A DNA stretch of 64,000 bases from Cymodocea nodosa (Eukaryota > Streptophyta > Magnoliopsida > Alismatales > Cymodoceaceae), in NCBI GenBank assembly GCA_036874045.1, contig CM072336.1, positions 1,012,001 to 1,076,000 on the forward strand. The letters run 5' to 3'. The translations under genes were made by a program, and so were the position numbers. Under the pieces are notes generated by a model. The model was not told the DNA's origin. It did not search any database and saw only the letters and a program-made list of their open reading frames with translations. Below, piece after piece: positions 13,331 through 25,110 of this stretch. Positions within the stretch are counted from its first letter, which is position 1. Each line of letters opens with the position of its first letter.

Positions 13331-16300
13331 ATGGCCCCAAACGCTGCATTGGACGCGGACCCGATCCCAACGTCCGCCGTGCTGATGGCGTCCTCCAAGC
13401 ATATATCCTCCGGATGCCGGTCGGAGAACGTGGCGTTCATCAACTGCAAGAGGAACGACGCCGACCCGGAGAAGTGCCTCGACAAGGGCCGCGACGTCAC
13501 CCGCTGCGTCCTCTCCTTGTAAGATTTACGCTACTCTATGTTTTTATTTCGTTTCTCTTGTACGCGATTCTTCTTTTTTTAGAAAAAAATAAATTCGATG
13601 TTGAATTCATTGTCCCGGGAATTGTCTACTTGTTTTCCTTGCGTCGTTTCTTTTTTGTCGGTGGTTTTTCATTAGATATAATTTGTGGAGTAGTGTTTCA
13701 GGAAGAGTTTTCTGTTCTATTTCTTCAGTTCTATTTGATATTTTTTCGATACAGTTGGATTTGTTGCTTTCTACGACACACTTTACCACCGAGAATAGTC
13801 GTGTTTACGCATGTGACCTATCAACGCAATAATATAACATTCTTGGCGCTTCAGTACCTTCTTCATTCCGTTGTAATCGACTGGTAGCAATATGGGGGGA
13901 GCGAAGTTTGGCTTCAGACGTATGTGAGTTGACCTGAACAGTAAGATTTGTATCTGTAATTCTGTAATGTGGTAACTGTGACGCTAATATGACATTAATT
14001 GCATTGTTGGAAGTCTTCAACATTTCTCATAGCAGTCTATATTACAAACGCACGTAAGATGCGGACTATCTTTTATCACTTGTCACTTGATTGGTTCAAA
14101 AAGCGACTAGAATACTACTCCATATCTGTATGTAAAAACAAAAAAAATGGAAGTGCCATGGCTATGATGATCTACAATCCATTACAAGGTAAACTTCACA
14201 GTCCTCACTGTCGTTGCTTAGAGCCTTAGGTTGATGTTTTATTAGCTTTCTAACTGTTTTTGAACAGTAGTTTATTTCTAGTTTGTGTTTTCTTGGGTCC
14301 AGGCTTGGGAGTTGGGATCCTTTTTTTGGTGTTCATCATCCTTACCTAGTTAGTTTCTTGGTAGGCTCCATCTTTTTAGTTAGCATTGTTCTTCTTAACC
14401 TTTTGTACTCTGTCATATTTTCAGTTTCTAAGTAAATAGCTCACTGCTTAAAATTAGAAATATCCATTATTGCATCCATTGCCAGAATCTCTACCTGCAG
14501 TTTCTGCATTTGTAAGGTCTGTAGACAACAAAACTTGTCTACAATTTTTCAGCAAAAACCACCAGAAGTTACGTTGTGAATTTTATTTCTATGAACTTTT
14601 GAATGGATCTATAGCTTTGTTGAAGACAGACCTAAGACCTCTCAGGGTGAGAAAAGAGCCAAGTGTCTTTATCGTTTTACATGCCATACGTAGTCTGTAC
14701 CATTTTTTGTCTATGGAACTTGTGGGGTAGAACAAGTTGCATAGCTTGTATGGTCAAACTATGATAACTTAACTGCTTTTAGGGGTCTGATTTCTACAAA
14801 AGAAGTTTTAAATAGTTCAATAACAGGTTGCCTTTGTACCTGAAGTTGAAGGTCCACTTATATAATATATATTTGGCCAAAGCAATTGTAGTAGTTGAAA
14901 ACGTTACCCAACATAACACAATTGTCGGTAGGTTTCACTATCATCTCAGAGGAGTATTACCACGGTGGGCTTACAACTGAGATAATATTAAGCCGTATTG
15001 TACCGATGGTCAGATCTTTTTCTCATGGTAAATTATATTGATGTTGCCAAAATGGTAGATTTTAAGAAACATTAAATAGAGTTTGTTCTCCTTTGTATCT
15101 TTCCTACCTCTATGATTGTGCAAAAATCGCACCATTGTTTTGATTAGAATTGGTGAGGAAGTGCACTAGGCATGTGAATTTCACGAGCAAGTTCCTTTTC
15201 TTTACATTTAGGAGAAATGATAGAGCACTGCCAAAGAGTTGCGCATACTTTGAGCTCATGAGGATGGTATTAGCCAGTGACCAACTGGAAACTGTGAAAT
15301 AACACTAGGTACTTGATCAATGGAAAATATTTTACTTTTTGATTCACATCTTCTAACTTCTATTGATTCATATCCTGTAGTCACCCAGAAGTCGTTTGCA
15401 TCTAGATCTGAACAATCTGTCTTGTTTTGTTTATCATACTGGCAAGAATACACGTATTTTTAATGTTGAGATTTATTAAAAATATATCTGGTTGTTAGTC
15501 TCTGTTGTTAATGTTATGATGTTAATTTAAATACATTTTAGTGTTACCTTGTTATTTTCTTATACTTCAACGTTATTTAGGGTTGGCTATCTTAGGAATA
15601 CATATATCTATGCATAAATTACATTTATTAATATATAGCATAAATAATAAAATACTAAATATATATATTTCAAAAATATTTAAATGACTTGTAGATACTC
15701 AATCTTCCAAACTTAAGGCATAGACCTCTTGGTGCCGTAATAAGTATGCTTCTATGTCAAGTTGATATTTTCTAAACATAAGAGCTTTTTTTATGCTTTA
15801 GGAGGTGTACCTGCTTGATTACAAAACAGCTTTTATAATTTCTGATACTTTACACAATTTTCACCTTTATTAAAGTGAATACAGCTTTCTCATATATATA
15901 TGGTGAGGGTTGAGCAGCAACCACAAGTTTCTTAACTAACAGTGGTTGTTTAGTTGGTCACCAGTGGCCCCATAGAGGTTCAATTTCGATGTAAAGCTCA
16001 AATTTTATTTTATTTTTCCTACACAAGCATTTACTTAGACTTACGTAATTGGTGACGAGGGTAGACCTGAGACCTCCATCATCCTCTAAGAGTTACATTC
16101 GTTACTACCACTACATTGTCAGAAGAGTTACATAATTATCCAAAGAGAAGCGACTTTCTTTCTTTCAGGAATCTGCATGGTTTTATTATTCAAGAAAAGT
16201 ATGCATGGTTTTATTCTGTTGATGTGAAATGGTACGAAATTAAATTGTCTGGATCCATCCAAGATGGAAACTGCCTCATGCACATCCTCTACACTCGGTG

Positions 16301-16528
16301 GTGTGGCTGCATCTAGGATAATGTCCAGTACCCCACATTCATATTGTCCCTTACATCTTTATTTACACAAAATAACGAGCTTTACTGTTCTATAGGCTGA
16401 GAGGGATGCATCAGAGGTGCTCCAAAGAAATGGACGCCTATGCCAAATGCATGCACTACCACACTGCCGAATTTGATCTTTGCCGCAAGGAGCAAAATGA
16501 CTTTGAGAAAGCATGCCCATTGTCATAG
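13331..16528 (+). CDS. NDUFA8: NADH dehydrogenase (complex I) subunit NDUFA8, CHCH-domain
   Basis: Two exons, 13331-13518 and 16396-16528, joined in phase 2 across a 2.9 kb intron, give 106 residues, the plant family length. The protein starts MAPNAALDADPIPTSAVLMA; the PTSAVLMASSKHI block is a plant NDUFA8 hallmark. Cysteines form the expected twin motifs: Cys29-X9-Cys39, Cys49-X9-Cys59, Cys71-X9-Cys81 and Cys92-X10-Cys103. Such proteins enter the intermembrane space through the MIA40 disulfide relay and cap the membrane arm of complex I. No presequence is needed. It is also listed as a Cox19-like CHCH protein. The intron carries only repeat-like material. Confidence 0.95.
15915..16110. repeat. 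Possible tRNA-derived repeat in the NDUFA8 intron
   Basis: GTTGTTTAGTTGGTCACC resembles a tRNA A-box region, and GAGGTTCAATTTCG, some 30 bases on, resembles a B-box. A second B-box-like element appears inverted near 16060-16090. This could be a decayed SINE pair. No poly-A tail or target duplications were confirmed. Confidence 0.3.
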
Positions 16529-17985
16529 CCCTCAAAGAGTTTACCTTTACTCTTAAGAATGATTTAGCTGATGATTCTGTGGTTTTCAACTCCTCACTTG
16601 ATTCCCGGGAAGCTCTCAGTTGTTAGTGCCTTTTATGTCGGTCAGGTGTCCAGCATTATATGGTACCTCTACAGGTTAGAGAAAATGTGTGGTACTGATA
16701 TACTCCAAGCATTTTTCTCATTTGCTTTTAGTACAATTGAGCTTCAAATATTTGCCAAAGATTTGCCTTGAACTTCCTGGAAAGTAGCATTTCTGGATTG
16801 CACACAACGTGAGGGCTAAACAAACAGCTCATCTTTATGGAAAAAAATTTAAACAGAGGCAACCGTTTTTCCCATTTTTTAATTTTTTTTTTAACTAGTG
16901 ATGTTGGATCATCAAGAGATTATATTTTGCGGTGCTTTCGAGTTTGGACACGTGATTTCCCACAGTATGTTCGTTCCTCTATAAGTTCATATGATCACTC
17001 CGCAAATGCATTTTCTTGAAGTGGAGTCAATTGTGGAATTGGCAAAACTTTTGCTATTATATACATTTGTTATGATTCAACTAGTAACAGGATTTTTTTT
17101 CCAGTGTTTATTGGTATATTTTTGAATAGGCTGATTTCAACAAAAATCACTATCAACAGAAAAATGGCATGCAATTTAACCAGTTTTTCAAAAAATCTAC
17201 TTTTTGAAGAATGATTAGGCTAAAAAATATTATGAATGCCAGAAAAGTAGAGTGATAAATGAGTTACCTAAATTGTCCAGAAAGTAACTTAACCAAATGC
17301 TATGCATAAGTTTCTTTGAATGCCATTTTATGCAATACGATCGGATAAAGTACAACCTAATTTCGGCTTCATTTGGCAAGACATGGGGTTCTATTTTGTT
17401 GAATGAATTATCATAGTGTCCAGTAAGGTCCGAAGAAAAAAAGAAAGAAAGAACGACGAGTTCGATGTTGAAGTTTATGGGTCTGATTACCATTAGCTAC
17501 TTATGATTATTTATTTACAATTATAGATATTACTATTCAGAATGTTAAAGGTTGATATTGAAACTTAATGATATTCCCTAAAAATTTTGGTATCTTTGTA
17601 GTTACCAAAGTCATACTCGTATTTTTTGTCAAGCCACGGCCTTTATTAATAGAAAAGGATCATGCAATGGTTGGAAACGGTAGTAGTTTTCCTTTTTTTT
17701 TAAGCGTTTTATTGTTGAAGGTATTTTAATTACAATTTGGAGTTTCTTAATTTTTTCAGTTGTAATGCAAGTTTTTACAACCATCATTTACACAGATCGT
17801 TGGCGACCACCGTTATCTACTAAAATTATTTGAGTCCGCTAGGTCGACCCAACTAGTTCTTGGGCCGAGGGAACAAGTCTCGGTCATGTTGAGTCAGGCC
17901 TGGGTACCGACTCAGCTTTGTCCATTTATTTAAAAAATTGAAATTGTCAGTGTTTAAAATAAATAAATATGTTATTTAATCTCTT
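16529..17985. other. 3' flank of NDUFA8, no gene recognised
   Basis: Probably the 3' UTR for the first few hundred bases, then AT-rich spacer. A GC-richer patch around 17825-17930, rich in GGTCGACCC- and ACTCAG-type words, may be an old repeat but matches nothing I can name. Confidence 0.4.
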
Positions 17986-17989
17986 AATT

Positions 17990-18180
17990 GACGCAAGGAG
18001 GATTAATTCCCAAAGAAAGGCAGAAGGAACAAATTAAGTAGTTAGAAACAGTGAAAAAGGTTTAAATTTCTATAATTTAATAGAAAATTTAGTCATCGAT
18101 AGGAATAAATGGAATAGAAGAATTCATTTAGTGGTTAATCTAACGTATTGAGATAAGACATGATATTGATTGACGTTGTC
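17990..18180 (+). mobile_element. RTE-type LINE 3' tail fragment
   Basis: The plus strand around 18065-18135 reads NLIENLVIDRNKWNRRIHLV, the terminal part of a plant RTE-type LINE ORF (DR..WR.RIHVADP in intact copies). Upstream frames carry a degraded KKTWLE-like piece. It is 5'-truncated and closely related to the nested tail at 3745-3950. Confidence 0.6.
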
Positions 18181-18568
18181 CCGTTATTTGACATCATATA
18201 AAAACCCAAAAAACCATCGTTCGATCATATTCATACATTTCAGAATCGTATTCTAGTACATGTATCCATGCATTTTATTACAAAATATAAATACATCATA
18301 ACCCAAACTGCGTATTCGGGTAAGCCCAATCCGGTCACGTATCATCTTGAGTCAAACCTAGAAAGGCCCGGTAAACATCACTAATTTGATTATTTGAATG
18401 GACAAGAGTGAAGGCGTATCATATATAAGCGATATTCAGTCGATCTTGTCGGAAGCCGACCAAATCGAGGAATGAAACTCAACACGGCCCCGCCACGTGT
18501 GCCACAGAAACCGATCATCGTTCATACGCTTGTTCATGTGTATCCAAGATTACCAGACGAAACCCAAG

Positions 18569-21500
18569 TCAGTCAGATTTCTCCATGTAAAACGAAGCTC
18601 TTTTTGACAAGGGGAACAACACCTCCAGAAGATTATGGACTACGCCTTTGTCGTACATGTTCGTCTTAACAATCGGTTCCTCGTTTTGCAGAGGAGACCT
18701 GCGAAAGAATGCCTTCCATTTGCCCTCTTTTGTCTTGGGTTCTCTACCCATCCCATGCATGCTGGCCTTCAGTGCTGCGGTGCTGGCTCTTGCTTCATGT
18801 AGTTTCCTCTTCCAGGTTATGTAATCTTGCCACTTAAATGTCTGTTGCAACATAAGATCAGTTGCTTCAGAAATAGAGTTCGAAGCTTTGACCTGTCAGA
18901 GAAGGAATGAAATCAAAAAGGTGCGAACAGTTTGCTCATCGGTCTTTACCTCATTTGTTGTTGTATTGGTGAGGCAAAGGTGGGCATGGTATCCAAAAAA
19001 GCCAGCCAAGAGCAAGGAAACGATTGCGAGGAATACCATCAGAAGTATTTGTGTGTTATACCAATTCAATAACCACTGTATTGTAAAGCCCCAAATGCTC
19101 AATAATTCAGAAAAATAAATTCATAAAAAAGGAAAACAATGAATATGGCACGAGAAACGAACTACAATCCAGAGTTTGTTTTAACCTGAACAACATGAGG
19201 AGATAAAGCAGAAAATGAATTTTCAACGCCATAAAAAACTGAAACAAGAGAGATGAATATCAGGAATTCAAACATAAAAATTACAAGACATGAATATTGC
19301 GGATAAGGAATAATATCACCTTTTAGGATGTGTATAATCTTCTTCTCCTTTATCTGACCTGCAAGCATCAACCCCAGGGCTATTGCTCCATACAAACATA
19401 GAAAGAGATGCCTGCGTGACAAAACCACACCAATAATAAAGTATATCTGTGGAAAACCCAGAAAATAATAGCCATGGATCTTCCACTCATCCAACGAAAA
19501 CTACATTGAAGAATGACAGGCTTTTATAAAGAATGAAAGGATTCTAATGAGATTCCTAAATAAACCATAAAAATTGCCATCATTTTCATGCTCCAGAACA
19601 TTACATGTTTTCTTCGACACATTATTGTTTATCATTTAATTGTCTAAAGTTAAAATTTCTATTTAATACTGTACTTTTCAGATAATTTTCCACTAAATCG
19701 TTTAGTAAAATATACCTAGGTAGTGATTTTTTGGTTTTTTCCTCTACATCTCCTTCCATAATCTCACATTAAACCCCACTTTCAGACATCTCGTTTTCTC
19801 ACTTTACTTTTGAACCCAAAAGACAATCTCAAAAATTCACAAAAGGGAGTAGGCCTAAGCTTCTTAGAGACTGACAAAAAAGAGGCACAATCTTCTCACT
19901 GCTGCCCGTATTCATAAAATGCTTGCTTATGCAATAGGGCATAAAGGAACCCAAGGGTTTGAGAGATTCACATCTATCATGTCAGTGAGTTTTATGTTCA
20001 TTTGCAAGTGCAATTGCATCAAGTCGGTAAAATTCTAAAAAAAGGTTCCCCCGCTTTTCCTTTTTTACTTTGAATAAGGACATGCAATGGGATCTCAAGC
20101 ATATGTAGAATACAACTCAAATGTCAGTTGCTTTATTAAAATAGATCTACAAGCTCTCACCAGAATAGAAAAGCCATAAAATATCTTATGTTATTCTCTC
20201 CGATGCATTTGTTCTGCAATTTATGACAAAAATCAGTAACCTGTATATGCACCTTTCACTATACTGCAAATAAAAGATTTATTCAGGAATAAAAAATAAG
20301 AAAGATATGCACCATCCATCCACAGTGATGATCAAATCGAGCAACACAGTGATCACATATGCTGCAGTGCTTAGACCTAGCAGGTCTAGTTTTAAATAAA
20401 ATATTGTTAGAAAAAACTATTATTAATCAGCTGTTTCATATAATGAAATTTGTCAAGAAATATAATATAATATCTCACATTGACATACTTTAATATCTTG
20501 CATGTGGGACATTCTCCCTCTTGAAATATAATATTGTCGTAAGGATATGCAGAAATGTACTGAGATACATTCTCGGCTTTTATGGTTCCAGGATCAGAAA
20601 AGCTAGTCAACAGAAATAGTACCACACCAAATAAAACTGCCATCATGCTAGCATACCTGCAAAAGTACCATGTATATGTAGTCTGAAAAGAGGCAGAAAA
20701 ACTAGCTCAATGAACACAAAATTTGCATTGATTATTGATTTTGTGAACTCTGGAGAATCTCGAAATTTACTACCTATGATATTCACCGAGATAGTAGCTG
20801 GGAACATATTTGAAGGATGATTTTGCAATGATATAATATGTTGTACAAACTATTGCCAAATATAATATCTGCAGAATAAAATAGTAAAATACTAGAATCA
20901 GAAATGACAAGAAGGATAACCAAGGGAGCAGATCATAGAAATATACTAGATTATCTACATTCAACCATCAAACAGACACACATACACACACACACACACT
21001 CTCTCTCTCTCTCTCAAGTTTTTTTGCAATGAAAAATATTAAAATATCTTTAAAAACATATATTTAATTAAATGTGTCTAAAAAAAGATCCACGGAATGA
21101 AGGCAAAGCAAGACCTTATCATGCCTTAAGCTGCATAATGCAATGATGCATGACTTCATGCAATTCAATTCGAGACACAACATGAGAACTTCTATGATGA
21201 AAATATAAAGTGGTTTCTTTGAAATGAGATGAGATGAATTTGCTTATCATCAGTGTGATTTCTGAGCTTTCAACCACATCTAGGACAAAATGAAATTTGA
21301 AGAAGAGAACTGGGAGAGCCTCATACATGGAACATATTTAACGTGCAAAAGAAGATTGTCTGGAGATATCTTGCATAAGTGGTGAAATAAGTCATTTGTC
21401 TAAAAAATACTGAAAATGGTAAATTTGTTGCTTTCACAAATAATCTCATTGTTATTAACAATCTTGGAAGAATAAAATGAGATGTATGTTGAAATAATGT

Positions 21501-22458
21501 AAAGAAAAATGCAATGAGGCCACAACCTATAAAAATAGTTAAAAATTATAGGAATGATCTAAAATAGTATTAAAACAAGATTAAGATAGCAGACCTGTAA
21601 TGTTGGATTCGGACGATTACAACAATAGTGCTCGACCTTGAGAATTGCATTTCTCGCATTAGAACCACATAAAGCTGCAACAAATCGTCTGATACAACAA
21701 ACCATGGATTTAGTTGCGCTAATTTTCCAACAACAAGATATTATATTGATGAATTTTGCATGGAACAAAACACTAATAGCATTGCTCATAGCAGATATTA
21801 GATATTTAAAAAGGTTATGTATCCCATACATCTATGCATTTGTCAATTAATTTGTTTGCAAAAATCATTCTAATCCCTGTTGTATCAAATGAACGGTCGG
21901 TACACTAAATTCACAAATTTGTTCAGCGACTGAACTTAAAAACCAGAATTACAATATAATCCATGATGGGGAACATCCGGAGGAGTAAATGCTAACATTT
22001 TAATTCACAAACGTTTCACTATTATATTTGTCTACAACCACTAAATCATATTCCCGCCTATCTCGCTTGAAAATACCACAACGGGGCACAGGATGTTAAA
22101 GTGAAACTTTCAAACTATTTGTTGAAATTTACTACCTTCACATGTATCGTTATTACTAATAACCAAAGCGAAACAAACAAAAGGTACTAAAATCTTCATT
22201 GTACTGTGACCAAAATACTTTATCCATTCTTGGAGCGACTGTCCAAAACCATTATCAAAGCGTCCGTGTCATAAGCATGGATAAAGGAAGGTGTAGTATT
22301 GATACTAACAGGAAGTATTCGTAGGCGCCGTAGGTGATGAAGATGTGGATCTTCTCGACGACGGTACCCTGGAAGATTGGCCAGTGGCCGCAGAGGAGGG
22401 AGACGACCACCAGGAGTGTGACAAATCCGTGCAGCACCAGGATCCACTGCACCTCCAT
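18569..22458 (-). CDS. PAT17: DHHC-type protein S-acyltransferase (PAT17-like)
   Basis: Ten exons, in coding order: 22458-22310, 21688-21595, 20868-20774, 20656-20489, 20385-20313, 20213-20161, 19411-19320, 19238-19186, 19075-18950 and 18841-18569. They join in frame to 391 residues. The start [12 protein letters not shown] matches remembered PAT17 N-termini; another in-frame ATG lies at 22572. Five hydrophobic segments are visible, near residues 5-25, 82-100, 120-135, 205-230 and 265-288. The cysteine-rich domain runs about 162-200, with DHHC at 187-190, which palmitoylates membrane-protein cysteines. A TTxE motif (298-301) follows the last membrane span. Exons of 53 bases ([12 protein letters not shown]...) and 53 bases (FYGVENSF...) are easily missed. 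The usual NNCIGERN reads NKCIGENN. The best relative I recall is Arabidopsis AT3G04970. Confidence 0.93.
20980..21015. repeat. CA/TC microsatellite in a PAT17 intron
   Basis: Runs of CA then CT dinucleotides lie in the second intron of the PAT17-like gene, between exons 2 and 3. Confidence 0.85.
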
Positions 22459-22572
22459 CGCCGGCCAATCCACGCTGGTAAAGAAGTCAAAGAGAAAGCT
22501 AAGGTGACCGGAAGTGGAGAAATCGGGAAGGGAGGAGTGGGAGCAGAAGACGAGGCCCAAAATGGACACCAT

Positions 22573-23139
22573 GGAGTTTCTTCCGGGCTTTCGGATTCGG
22601 GTCGGTTATTTCCCTTCTTCTTCCTCCGTTTGTGGATTATTACTTTTTTTAGGATCTGCTGGGAGAAAATGAACAGAAAATAAAAGAAAAATGATTTTTT
22701 CTTTCTTTCTTATTCTTCGTAGACAGATTTTTCCAACTTATTTGAATATTTAATGTACAAAATATGAAAAAATGTCGACTCATTCTCTTCCCAATAGAGA
22801 GAAGCAAGTTTTTACGGATATTAGAAATATTTTTTTCTAAATTTAAAATTAAAACGTTTCTTCCTTGGAGATTAAAAAACTAATTGAACTATTGATATAT
22901 ACATCAAGTCGGTCGTCAGGAGAGACCTGCAATCTACATCTCTATATATTCCTTAAAGGTACGGAGTTGAGATTTTTTTTATATTGTTTATAAAAAAAAT
23001 AATCTTAAACATTCTTTCCTTAAAAATTCCTTGTTGATATTTTGTGATATCAAATTCAAAAAGGTTGGAAAAAATTGGAATGTACAGATTCCTTGGTAAA
23101 AAGTTACAATTACAGTACAATTTTTACAATTTATTCTTT
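22573..23139. other. Upstream region of the PAT17-like gene
   Basis: The first 120 bases upstream are GC- and pyrimidine-mixed and probably contain the leader. The rest is AT-rich, with no TATA box I can assign and no open frame of note. Confidence 0.4.
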
Positions 23140-23960
23140 GAGCACGGAATAACAATTATGATCTAACACCTTAATTTTATTATGTGAGGTCGAGAAGACC
23201 CATCCTTTTCCTTTATTTATTTCTATTTATACTTAAATCCCTCCATTAAATTACATGATGTCAATTTTTTTTACTATTTTTAATCAAGTAATTTTTTATT
23301 GTCCTCTACTTCTTTTGTTTTCACATAAATTAATTATACTACTTTTTTTACCGAGTGCATCTATAAGCCAATTTTGGACTAAACCATCTAAAATAAATTT
23401 CTTTTTTTTAACTTTTCTTTCAATGTATTATTACTCGTCTATCTTAACACTTGCATCTATGTCATAACCAACCATAAAATAGAATCTGGCAAATAATATT
23501 TCAAATGTATCATTTAATTTGAAGAGCATCATTTTGTCACATAATATTTCAAATGTATTTCTCTTCTTCATCTAAACTATTTTAATTTTGCATTTATCTT
23601 TTATAATGTCCATATTGTTATTGTAAATCCTAAATGTCTAAAGTTCTTACTTTCAGGTATCTCCTAGCTATTCAATGTTACACTTTCATCGTTAATTAGC
23701 TTACATATAATTTTTGACCTACTTAATCTAAATCTTTTAGTTTATTTCTTTATAATTCTAATTTAAATTTAATTCTTACCTTAAAATTATCAATTAAAAT
23801 TGCCATTAACAAATGACATACAGATATATTTTTTTCCCTTAAGTTACGTTAATTATTTTAACCATAAATAAGACAAAAATCTTTAAAATCATTCCAAAGC
23901 ATTAAGCTTGTATTACTCACCTTTTTTTACATCCCTTCACATAAAGAGATCAATTTATAG
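23140..23960 (-). mobile_element. RTE-type LINE remnant, minus strand
   Basis: On the minus strand, FRHLG-like sequence (about 23645-23620) precedes a KRSRG...KIT tail (about 23320-23255) and a TSHNKIK-type 3' end near 23180. The order matches the 3' half of the LINE at 3140-4720, but decay is greater. It lies between the PAT17-like gene and the SR gene. Confidence 0.5.
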
Positions 23961-25110
23961 TAAAAATTAGTTTTATGGTAAATATAGTTCTAAGGGAAGA
24001 GCTACCACCTATGAAAAAAAGTCCTAAATTAAAACCCGAAGTACACATCTCACAACCAATGTCCACTTGCAGCAATGTACATTTTTTGAAAATCCGTTCT
24101 TAGTTTATTAAGAGAAAGCTGAAGCTCTACGCTAGCAAGACAAAAGATTAAAAATTAAATTTACAATAACTAATTATGGTAACTTAGTCGATGATACTTC
24201 CAGTTCTCATCAATGCTTGATTCCTGATGAATACAATAACATAATCTTAAAAAAAAGCCAACCAAACGCACAACTAAGAAACATTCCGAGGTCGGATAGC
24301 TGCCACAACACAACCTTACCGAGAAAGTTGTCAACGGATAATTCCATTTATCTTCTAGTATTATAGTATCATTATAAGTTAGAAGTTTTGACTATGAATC
24401 AAGTGAAAACATGATACCATTTCCTAAAATTTGTGATCGCTTCAATAAGGACCAAATTCTTCACTGAAAGTAAAATGCAGATCAGTTGCAAAAGAAAAGC
24501 CGAAGACGACAAAAACTGGGCAAATAATCCAAGAAGTCGTAGCCGGCCCCAACAGGAAGGAGCTTCCGAAATAATTTCAATATAATCGTCATGATCTTCT
24601 AAAAAGCAGTCGCCCGCTGAAGCAGTTTAAGGTGTCGGACGACACAAATGTAATGCGCACATGGACACGATTACCAGTCCAGACCACAACAAAAAATATT
24701 ATCCTTGGTAAAAATGGAGGTTTTCTTGACACACCTTCGAAATCTAAAAGTTATTATATTTATAAAAAGCCAGCTTAGGAAAACATAGAAAACACACTAG
24801 CAAATATAAATATAATCCAACATATATATAAGTCCGGTAACTAAAACATATCCAACATATATAGAAGTTCAGTAACTACAACGCCTACCTCGTAACTCCA
24901 AAATCCGAATTCAACGTACCAAATGGGTTAACATACGCACAAGGAATCTTACATATCCACCGGCACAAAAATACTTTGGGGAATCAAACATACAGATCAA
25001 GTTCTCCAAATCCGATCAAAATTAACAGTTCCGCGCTTTCCACTTCACAGACGTCGAAATAGTAGCTGTTGTTTTACCTCCCCTTCCATTCCTCCATGCA
25101 ATAACTACCA
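23961..25110. other. 3' UTR and downstream flank of the SR gene
   Basis: About 24900-25110 is likely the 3' UTR of the minus-strand SR gene. The rest is AT-rich spacer with no recognised gene. Confidence 0.4.

Noticed and set aside
13607-16316. Open frames in the NDUFA8 intron
   Set aside because: They show no coding features, and the two flanking exons splice in frame into a full-length NDUFA8.
18569-22458. The acyltransferase as a pseudogene lacking part of its DHHC region
   Set aside because: At first no exon for the NNCIG segment was seen. A 53-base exon at 20161-20213 with good splice sites restores the full frame.
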